A stretch of 22,936 nt of DNA from Paulinella micropora (lineage: Eukaryota; Cercozoa; Imbricatea; Euglyphida), in the NCBI GenBank assembly GCA_009731375.1, contig BJOX01000313.1, positions 598,840 to 621,775 on the forward strand, read 5' to 3'. Position numbers and translations under genes: made by a program. The notes under the pieces are model-generated. The model was not told where the DNA came from and did no database searches. It saw only the letters and a list, made by a program, of their open reading frames with translations. Shown piece by piece: positions 1-7,900 of this stretch (within the stretch, counting starts at the first letter, position 1; each line of letters starts with the position of its first letter).

Positions 1-66
<66 letters not shown>

Positions 67-86
67 GAGAGAGAGAGAGAGAGAGA
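1..86. repeat. (GA)n microsatellite
   Basis: Almost pure GA dinucleotide repeat with occasional GAT interruptions, running off the left edge of the window. It abuts the left copy of the ~350-bp dispersed repeat. Confidence 0.97.
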
Positions 87-436
87 TTTTTAACCTATCA
101 TCGCTACGTCTATTGCTATCACAATCATTTAGAAATAAGACAATCCCTTAGTGTTAATTATTGCATCCTCACCTGCAAATATGCTTCTGAATCGAAACAA
201 TTTGCATTTGATTGCTCCAATTTCATATCTTCCTTTTGCGTTTTCTCTGTACATCTACCTTTTGTGAATGTATACATAGTTCAGCCCAGTCCTGTAAGAT
301 CATTACAAAATTGTACTACCTGTCACGGTACGTATTCACATATCTTCGTCACAGCAACCACAGTGACTTTGCAGCTAAAAAACAACTTCCTAGGGGATAC
401 GACTAAAGAAGGCATTATTCAGCAGAATTCGAGAGG
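87..436 (-). repeat. dispersed repeat, left copy (inverted relative to 14593-14946)
   Basis: This block matches the reverse complement of 14593-14946 nearly end to end, with scattered substitutions and a few small indels (by eye roughly 85-90 percent identity). Shared landmarks include the segment around atcgctacgtctattgct, the gcaaatatgcttctgaatcg block and the actaaagaaggcattattc block near the inner end. No protein is encoded and no terminal motif of a known transposon class is evident. The right copy carries an A-rich tail at the equivalent outer end, so I call this copy minus-oriented. It may be a non-autonomous element or an older segmental duplicate. Between 437 and 622 I see only unique sequence with short CATCA and CTTT runs. 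Confidence 0.88.
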
Positions 437-622
437 GTATCACATCACATCACATCACACAGCACTTTCGTCCTGGATTTTACATTTCTGATCGGTGCGG
501 CCCGGCACCTATCAACAGATATCGTAAAAAAGATTTTGCTGACTATTTAAAACGCTGTCTCTTTCTTTCTTTCTTTCTTTAGGCTAACGGGAAAAACGAT
601 AAAAATAACCACGATAAAAATA

Positions 623-924
623 ATCTCTCTCTCTCTCTCTTCTTCTTCTTCGCTTTTAGATTGAGAGAACAATTTTACAATCGGGCTCAGGGAACGTCCA
701 CGTGAAAAGTATAGCTAGTAAGTTATACCTTTATCTAAGGTGGAAACCTAGTTATTCAGTTGATCTCTCTCTCTCTCTCTCTCTCTCTTTCTTCTTCTTC
801 TTCGCTTTTATTGAGAGAATAATTTTACAATTGGACAGTACTTTGGACTCAGGGAACGTCCACTTGAAAAGTATAGCTAGTAAGTTATACCTTTATCTAA
901 GGTGGAAACCTAGTTATTCAGTCG
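623..924. repeat. tandem duplication, two copies of ~140-160 bp
   Basis: Copy A (623-762) and copy B (763-924) each begin with a (CT)n/(CTT)n run and then share the blocks gagagaa.aattttacaat, ctcagggaacgtccac.tga and a near-identical stretch ending in ggtggaaacctagttattcag. Copy B has a longer CT run and an extra ~10 bases before ctcaggg. No gene is seen here. The stretch 925-1100 downstream is AT-rich (repeated TATTAATAT) with nothing recognisable. Confidence 0.9.
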
Positions 925-1100
925 AGCGTATTAAATGAAAATATTAAGTTTGTATTTATCGGCTCGGTATTATATATCTAGTATTAATATTATTAATATT
1001 AATATTTGTGTTTAGATATATTCAGTGGTGATATTATTATATTATGATATGAATATATATGTTATTGTAAAAGCGTAGTAGTTTATGTCTGGCGGCCCCC

Positions 1101-1109
1101 CCCCTCTTT

Positions 1110-1140
<31 letters not shown>

Positions 1141-1192
1141 TTCTCTCTTTCTTTCTTTCTTTTTTCTCTCTCTCTCTCTTTTCCTTTTTTTT

Positions 1193-1228
<36 letters not shown>

Positions 1229-1246
1229 GCTTGCTTTCTTGCTTTC
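1101..1246. repeat. (CT)n/(CTTT)n/(CTTG)n microsatellite, left flank of retrotransposon
   Basis: Pyrimidine-rich compound repeat ending in CTTG/CTTT units directly against the 5' LTR. The same CTTG/CTTT units resume immediately after the 3' LTR at 11862, so the two flanks were once one array split by the insertion. The last four bases before the LTR (TTTC) equal the first four after it. Confidence 0.93.
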
Positions 1247-1483
1247 TGTAGGCATCACCCCCCGGATAGCCGGTAAAAAATACCTTTTCCTGGTGACAGG
1301 TGCACCAGCTTGTTTTTCAGTATTATTTGTCCGGATTGGACCTGATGCCATTTTATTCCTGGTCTGTTGCAGTTTTCCTTTTTGGCTTCACTGAGCTAAT
1401 ACAACGAGACATCATTCTCATTCTTGAGGACTGTGTTTGGTTGTATTACCGACTTTTTACGAGCTATCGTTGGGGGCATTACA
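1247..1483 (+). repeat. 5' LTR (237 bp)
   Basis: Begins TGTAGGC and ends GGGGGCATTACA. The two ends form an imperfect inverted repeat (TGTA..GCCCCC). It matches 11628-11861 throughout except for a TCA insertion after TGTAGGCA and AG instead of CC near position 1370. No clear TATA box or AATAAA is visible, so I cannot place the R region. Confidence 0.95.
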
Positions 1484-2269
1484 TTTGGAGTCCACATCAC
1501 TAGGGTGATTTCTTTCTGCTTTGCCACACAGGCAACAGAGTGAATTTTCACTGACCTGTCTCACACGGGGACGTCAGACGAAAACAAATACTCCAACACA
1601 GCTCCCTCATAACTCTTTCACAAAACAAATAATTTGATTGGTCTCAAGCAGGTGTCTCGTACCCTCTAGCCCAATCAGTATCTGTGTGCTCACAAGGAGA
1701 CATCAGATACAAACTCTCTGTCGTTCTTGCTGTTCTCACACAGAGACCAAGAAGAAGGAGGTGGACAGAAGAGTGAAGGAACACACACAAAACACAAACA
1801 AGCATAGGGACAGGAGCACAACACTCTACCCTTCTAGTTTGTGCATTTATCTGCATTATCTCACACATACGTCAGAGTATTTTTGCAAATCTCTGATCGT
1901 TTTCTAAAGGTAGGTCTGAGAACCTATCCGACCGACTGTCGACTTCTCAAGGAGAGCTTTTCTAGCTTCTCTATTACTATCTGTGTGTAGGTCCAAGTGC
2001 CTCATACTAGATACAATATAGAAAAGAAGGAGGAGAAAGTAATCTGAGTAAGGAGAACAAGAAATCGGAGAAAGTCTCAAAGACTATTTTTCTCAAACAA
2101 AAACAAACATACAAACAGTGTTTCATAGAGGACAGGGAATCTTATCCTACCCTCTCTATTAGTTTCTCTCTTCACTAGTCAATCGACTGAAGGAGGAACA
2201 GAACACAAACGAACAAAAACCAAACATAGGAGCTGACACTGTCCTCCTGTTGATCACTACTACGACATC
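1484..2269 (+). other. retrotransposon 5' leader
   Basis: About 0.8 kb of untranslated leader between the LTR and the first ATG of the gag frame. It contains several short open frames but none with a recognisable product. It would be expected to hold packaging and dimerisation signals, but no specific structure could be identified by eye. Confidence 0.7.
1486..1500 (+). promoter_or_regulatory. candidate primer-binding site
   Basis: Two bases after the LTR end the sequence reads tggagtccacatcac. It begins TGG, as expected for pairing with the CCA end of a tRNA, and sits at the usual PBS position. It does not match the common initiator-Met PBS. I cannot assign the tRNA without the host tRNA set. 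Confidence 0.45.
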
Positions 2270-2566
2270 ATGTCGACAGAGACCGCCGAAGTGAGTGAAT
2301 TCTCGGAGGCAGATCAAAGAAGAGAAGAAGAAGAAGCAGGAGGAGGAGGAGGAGGAGGAGGATTGAATGAAGGAGGAGGAGGAGGATAGAATGAAGGAGG
2401 AGGAGGAGATGAAGGAGTAGGAGGAGGAGTAGAAGAGGGCTGGGATGATGAAGGAAGATATGGAGGAGACGAAGATGAAGGAGGATTTGAACAAGAAGAG
2501 ACGGGAGGAGGAGGAGCATATGGTAATCCCTTACCACCTGCCTACACGGGAGGAGGAGGACGAAAA
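2270..2566 (+). other. probable gag N-terminal extension, broken by in-frame TAG
   Basis: An ATG at 2270, with A at -3, opens the same frame as the gag ATG at 2567, and an in-frame TGA at 2234 lies just upstream. The frame encodes a short acidic start (MSTETAEVSEFSEAD), then (Gly)n tracts from GGA repeats with Glu/Asp/Trp interruptions, and flows directly into gag. It is interrupted once, at codon 40, by TAG (2387-2389). The repeat unit just before reads GGA-GGA-TTG-AAT-GAA and the broken one GGA-GGA-TAG-AAT-GAA, so a single T-to-A change explains the stop. If the stop is real, translation either uses the ATG at 2567 or reads through, and the first 39 codons act as an upstream ORF. Confidence 0.6.
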
Positions 2567-4969
2567 ATGATCGACTTGATTCATAGTGATGGAGAGGAGA
2601 TCACAGTGGAGGAACAACAGTGGGTGCAAGACCACTATGACCTCACTAAAGAAGAGTTTGATAACAAGATGGGGGGAGAGAAGGATACCTATGTGTGGAT
2701 CCCTCAGGATCAAAGAAGAGAGAAAAGTCGTGCTAAAAAGGATGTCTATATCCTATTATCAAACACAGCACAGCTCCTCGGCAAACTGGTCTCTGATCCA
2801 GAAGAGAGAAAGAAGATACAGCATATCAAGTTTGGGGACACACACACCCACCTTGAATTACTCGATGCTATCTTTGGGGTGTACACTCAAACCCTGATTT
2901 GGGAACGTACATACGGCCCACGATGTGAGGGTTACCTCCAGTACACAAACCCAAGAGCAACGGCCAGATTCCTCGCGACTGGTCAGGAGGCAGTCGATGT
3001 AACAAAAATGAAGACCAATCTGGGTTCGAAAAACTCGAGTGGCATATTTCATTTTTTTACAATGGAAATAAAGGCCTTGGAGGAGGGGAAGGCAGAGATG
3101 GAAAAAAGCATTAAGGCAGCAGGAGAAACTCATCCTGTGATTGATGAGTTAGAGAAGACCGACAGAGTTCTGACCAAGATCAGACTGTTGATGGGTGCGT
3201 TACTGCACAAGGAGGCATGGAAGAGATGGATTCCTACCAAGGATCACTCTGTCCTTAAATCACTTAGTAACGCACCACCGGTCGCCAACAAAGCAGGTGT
3301 TGACCAATATGTGGAGAAATATAATTTTCTCAGATCTGCTTCTGAATTGGTGGCCTTTATCACTCATGCTCAAAAGCTGGTGATATCTGAGAAGAAGAAG
3401 GCGAAAGAGAATGAGGAGTTCGAGAAGACGATGAGACTGGAAAGAATGAAAGCAAAAGTGAGTGGTGCAAAGACACACCCTCCGACATATTTGACCCCAC
3501 CAGCTCCTGCCCCACCAGCCCCTGCACCCTCGGGCTCAACTACGGTGGTGGTCACAAACACGGAGAAGAAGGACAGACAGAACATCATAAATGCCTTCAA
3601 GGGGAAGAAAGGAGGAGTGGCAAGTCTCATGCTATATGCCAAGACGAGCTCAGACAAAGACTCTGATGCTTCGCTTTTGAGCAAGCTCAAAGAGATCAAT
3701 GCCTGCATGAAGGCTTTTCCTTGCGACGAAACGCAGGAATACGAGGCCCTTGTTACTGTTTTTGACCAATCTCTAGTCTCGGAGGGATTTGATCTGACAC
3801 AGTACAAGTTTTTGAGAAAGAAGGAGGAGATTAAGAGAAACAATGCAACAGGCCTAGACGCTCAGTGTGAACTGGCGGTGGCCACACTCATTTCATATTT
3901 TCAATCTCATGGATACCAGCATCTCTGCACTGGTACTCTCATAGGATTTGAAATCTTTGAGACAGTGGCGATGAGTTTGAGGAGTGCTGTTGGCTTGGCG
4001 GCGACCCTTACGGAGGTAGTTTCCTCCTATGGGCTATTCTATGGCCGCAAGTCGATCATCCTCTATTTCTTTTCGGCGTTACACACAGTTAACCCGAGTA
4101 AGCTTACTCAGCTCATACAACAATGCTCGACGTTTAGCTCAGTGAAGTCCAAGAACTTCCTCGAGACACACGTGTTCGAAAATACGGTTCAAAGCGTTGC
4201 TCCGTCAGCACTGTTTCAAGAAGTGATGAGTGCATGCTCAAACATGGACTCGCTCACGGAGGCACATACGGCACAGGCAGGCGGTGTACCTGTTGGCGCA
4301 CAAGCCACGTACACAAACAGAGTTGCCGGTTGGAAGAGACAGAGAGAGCCAGACCTGAAGACCGCATGTTGGAGGTGGTTCGCGGGCTTGCAGTGTAAGG
4401 CACAGATGGAGAACAGAGACTGCTCTTTCAATCATGATAGGCAGAACCCAACAGCAAGGGCAAATTTTCTGAGCAGGACGGAAGGCAAGGAACCGGGCCT
4501 TTTCAATATGCTTCAGATTGCCGCTGTGAACGAAGGTTGGTATGCCAATATGTGTGATGATGAGGAGTTACGAGAGGCAATCATTACCTACATGAAGAGG
4601 ATGAAGGAGAAGAAGGAGGAAAGGGAGAGACAAAAGAACTTAAAGGCCTCTCAAAGAGGACGAGAAGGAGGAGCAGGAGCAGGAGGACGAGGAGGAGGAG
4701 GAGGAGGAGGAGGAGGAGGAGGAACATGGAGAGGAGCCTCGAGGTGGCAGGGAACCCCTCAGAGAGGAAGAGGAGGAGGTCGGGGATATACCCCTTATGG
4801 AGGGAGAGCTGTTCGAGCTCCAGCCCCCCCACCCAGAGGAGGAGGAGGCTCGTGGGCAAGCTCCAACCCAAATTTCGGTCGAGCTCAGGCCTACAACACT
4901 GCCTCGGAGACCGATACGTCATCCTACCCGGACACTACTCAAGGTAATCGTTTCGAGGTGGTGGAATGA
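2567..4969 (+). CDS. gag: Gag-like structural polyprotein with CCCH finger and RGG-rich tail
   Basis: An 800-residue ORF directly upstream of pol in a complete LTR element, so by position it encodes the structural protein that forms the particle and binds genomic RNA. The N-terminal half is charged and helical. A Pro/Ala linker (~305-320, repeated PAPAPP) separates it from a mostly helical region (~370-560), plausibly capsid. At residues 601-623 (4367-4435) Cys601, Cys610, Cys619 and His623 give C-x8-C-x8-C-x3-H, a CCCH-type finger instead of the retroviral C-x2-C-x4-H-x4-C knuckle. The last ~110 residues are Arg/Gly-rich (poly-Gly from GGA repeats, then RGRGGG/RGG motifs), typical of RNA-binding tails. 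I chose ATG 2567 (A at -3) because the upstream in-frame ATG at 2270 is cut off by TAG 2387. The frame ends at TGA 4967 and continues open into pol. I do not recognise the capsid fold by sequence alone. Confidence 0.85.
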   Translation: MIDLIHSDGEEITVEEQQWVQDHYDLTKEEFDNKMGGEKDTYVWIPQDQRREKSRAKKDVYILLSNTAQLLGKLVSDPEERKKIQHIKFGDTHTHLELLDAIFGVYTQTLIWERTYGPRCEGYLQYTNPRATARFLATGQEAVDVTKMKTNLGSKNSSGIFHFFTMEIKALEEGKAEMEKSIKAAGETHPVIDELEKTDRVLTKIRLLMGALLHKEAWKRWIPTKDHSVLKSLSNAPPVANKAGVDQYVEKYNFLRSASELVAFITHAQKLVISEKKKAKENEEFEKTMRLERMKAKVSGAKTHPPTYLTPPAPAPPAPAPSGSTTVVVTNTEKKDRQNIINAFKGKKGGVASLMLYAKTSSDKDSDASLLSKLKEINACMKAFPCDETQEYEALVTVFDQSLVSEGFDLTQYKFLRKKEEIKRNNATGLDAQCELAVATLISYFQSHGYQHLCTGTLIGFEIFETVAMSLRSAVGLAATLTEVVSSYGLFYGRKSIILYFFSALHTVNPSKLTQLIQQCSTFSSVKSKNFLETHVFENTVQSVAPSALFQEVMSACSNMDSLTEAHTAQAGGVPVGAQATYTNRVAGWKRQREPDLKTACWRWFAGLQCKAQMENRDCSFNHDRQNPTARANFLSRTEGKEPGLFNMLQIAAVNEGWYANMCDDEELREAIITYMKRMKEKKEERERQKNLKASQRGREGGAGAGGRGGGGGGGGGGGTWRGASRWQGTPQRGRGGGRGYTPYGGRAVRAPAPPPRGGGGSWASSNPNFGRAQAYNTASETDTSSYPDTTQGNRFEVVE

Positions 4970-4972
4970 CTG
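4967..4972 (+). promoter_or_regulatory. candidate programmed readthrough stop (UGA-CUG) between gag and pol
   Basis: The gag stop TGA is followed by CTG, and the same frame is then open for 1937 codons. UGA followed by C is the leakiest stop context known in eukaryotes. The surrounding residues (FEVVE, then LEGEEERKEK) read as continuous coding. There is no ATG near the start of pol; the first ATG downstream in this frame is about 180 bases away. No obvious stimulatory hairpin or pseudoknot was found by eye. Confidence 0.6.
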
Positions 4973-7900
4973 GAGGGGGAAGAAGAGAGGAAGGAGAAGA
5001 CTGTGAAGTTTAACCCTAAAGTCACAGTGCTTTCTAATGCTGTTGTGCAGACTGGGCCAACGCTTCCTCTATGTGAAAACAAAGATGTGGGTACACAGAG
5101 ACTGCAGCCCCAAGGTAGTCTCATACCCGTTCATACAGCACGGTTACCAATGATAACTGATGCAAATAGGAAGGCGAGACTTGCGATGGAGGCGAGGAGG
5201 CCAATGGCAGACGTATCGCCTCGGCCAAGCAAACAACCACGAACAGACTCAATGTCTACGGTCGCGGCGGGTGGCGAGCAAAAAGACAATGTGTGTACTC
5301 AAGTACCACAAGACAATGTCGCTCAAATAGTAAACGCACCAGTACCGCAGAATAATAAAAATGTTAATGAGGTGAAGCAGGAGGAGAAGAAGGAGGAGTT
5401 GAAAAACTTAGAGACAAGACTCCAAAATTTGGAACGTAAAGTTCTTGTTCTCGCAGCCAATATACACAGGCCCGATGCTCTGTGTTATACGGAACTTTAT
5501 TGTGAAACATTGAAGACAATATTAAAAGTTGGTAATGATACGATGGCGAATATTAATATTGTCGGCCGGAAGTTTTTTAATCGATACCGGGACTGGGTGG
5601 ACGGAAATATGAAAAAGTCAACGGGCACTCTCAAAGGAGTGAGCAGCCGGACGGATATCACGGGAATCATCACACTGACCTTTAAATTGAAATCCGCACG
5701 AGTATACCGTATGGACCTCTATGTCGTCCCCGGTTACCACGGGTCAATATTACTATCGTATGACCAATTGGCTACGATGGGGGCTGTGATTGATTGCGCC
5801 GCACGGCGAGTGATATATGGAGTAAAAAGAGGAGAAGAGAACGATATTGATCCCTTCAACGCTACTGACTCTTATGAGGCTTATGAGCTGAGTCTAGCGA
5901 CGGATCACAAAAAGATGGCCATCGCACATGAGGCACTTGAGGTGTACGTTCACCCCCATGTCGTAAGACCGGATGAACTGTCCTGGACCGACAATTGGGA
6001 ATCCCAAGTGTGCACTGTCACAGTTCCGACATGCCATTGGGACAAAAAGTCTATTGATGACTTAATCGAGAAGCGAAAGGAGGAGATTATATGTGTCGCA
6101 CAAAGAAGCCCGTCGTTGGCGAGATTCGCGGAAGGAGTAGGAACAGATGTCCATATTACTAACGGATACTGTTTCCATGCGAAAGTAGGAGAAGAAAAAA
6201 GGGAGGCGTTTGTACCAAGGAGAACGGGGCGAATCCCGGATACTCCACCAGAAACTATTAAAAGTTTTATTACTGATTTCTGGGGTGACGAGCCCACGTG
6301 GCCGCGTTCACTGTCTGAAGTGAAGAAATGCTTACGGACTTTATTCGAAAATAATAAGCCGTATACTATTATCCTGCCATATAATGAGAAGGCGATATGG
6401 GCGCAGGAAATAAGGGACCGGCTTATTGATCATCCTATACCGGTACCCTCTCGCAAGCAACAGCTAGTGGTGGCTTGTCGTATGGGAACTCGTGAGCAGA
6501 GCAGTGCATACAAGCGGAAGCTCAGAGACCTCGACAAGTTGAAATTGATACCGCAAGCATTCACATGCTTTGATGGTTTTTACACCCGTAAAGCTCCTTT
6601 GCAATACGCGAGACTCATTGACATGCTGGTGGAGCTCGGTAAAGATGATGAGCCGGACACGGTCACGTATGAAAAGACGGGCCTAGATGATGTCTCGGAA
6701 GAGGACTTAGGCTTGGAGGAGGACAGAGAACCCCTCAAGCAGCATAAGCAGATGTCTGATGAAGATTTTCAAGAGGCGGCGCGGAAAATATTGGAAGAAG
6801 GAGTAGGCACGGAGAAGGAGAAGGAGCTTTTAAAAGCCAAATTAGAGGCGAACAAGGAAATTTTTGACCCTCCACATGCAGGTGGTGTCAAGCCTGAAGA
6901 TTTCACTGCGGTTATTTACAAAATACCGGGTGCGGAGCCGTCACCGGCACCACGAAGGGCGAATTTGAGTATACATGAGGCGAAGATAGCGGAGGAGCTA
7001 GCAAGACAGCTGCTCAATGAGGACTTTATTGAGAGATCAACATCTCCAATAGTCTCACAACCGAGAATAGTGCCGAAGCCAGGAGGAGAATGGCGCCTGA
7101 CAGTTAACTATGCTCGTGTTAACAAGGTGCTGGAGGAAGAGAGAAATCCTCTCCCGACATTAGAAGAAGGAAGGAGAGTACTGCGGAATGCAAAATTCTA
7201 TTCGGTCATTGACCTTAAGAATGGCTTCTGGCAGATACCACTGGAGGAAAAGTCCAGATGGCTGACGGCGTTTGTGGTGGGTATGGAAATATACCAATGG
7301 AAAGTGCTTCCGATGGGCCTCAAGCAAGCCCCAGGACTTTTCCAGAAGGCGATGCAGAAGATGTTGAGCAGTCAGTACGATGATTTGTCTGACGGTGGCT
7401 TTATGAGAAGGCGGGGACAGAAGGCGGGAGAATATGCATTTTGCTATATCGATGACATTATCGTATACTCTAACACAATGGAGGAGCATATCGATCATTT
7501 GTCCGATATATTCAGGCGCATCGGAGCTTTTGGCCTGAAGTGCAATCTAAAGAAGTGTCAACTTGCCAAGACGAGTGTGACATACTTAGGGTACGAGATC
7601 TCCCATAATCGAGTCTCGATATCCAAAGAGAAGAGGGAGGAGATTATGAATCGACCGATACCGAAGAACCGCACTGAATTGCACTCATTCCTTGCGATGG
7701 CGCAATACTATAGCCAGTTTATACCCGATTGGGGTGCAACACGGGCTAAGTTGGAGAAAATGATAGATTTTGGAGACTTTGAGAAGTGGGGCGAAGAGGC
7801 TTTGCAAGCGTTTCATGCGCTCAAAGATCTCATTTACAAAGACCCGAAAGACGGAGGACTGGTGTTAACGATGCCCGACTTTACGAAACAATTCGTAGTC

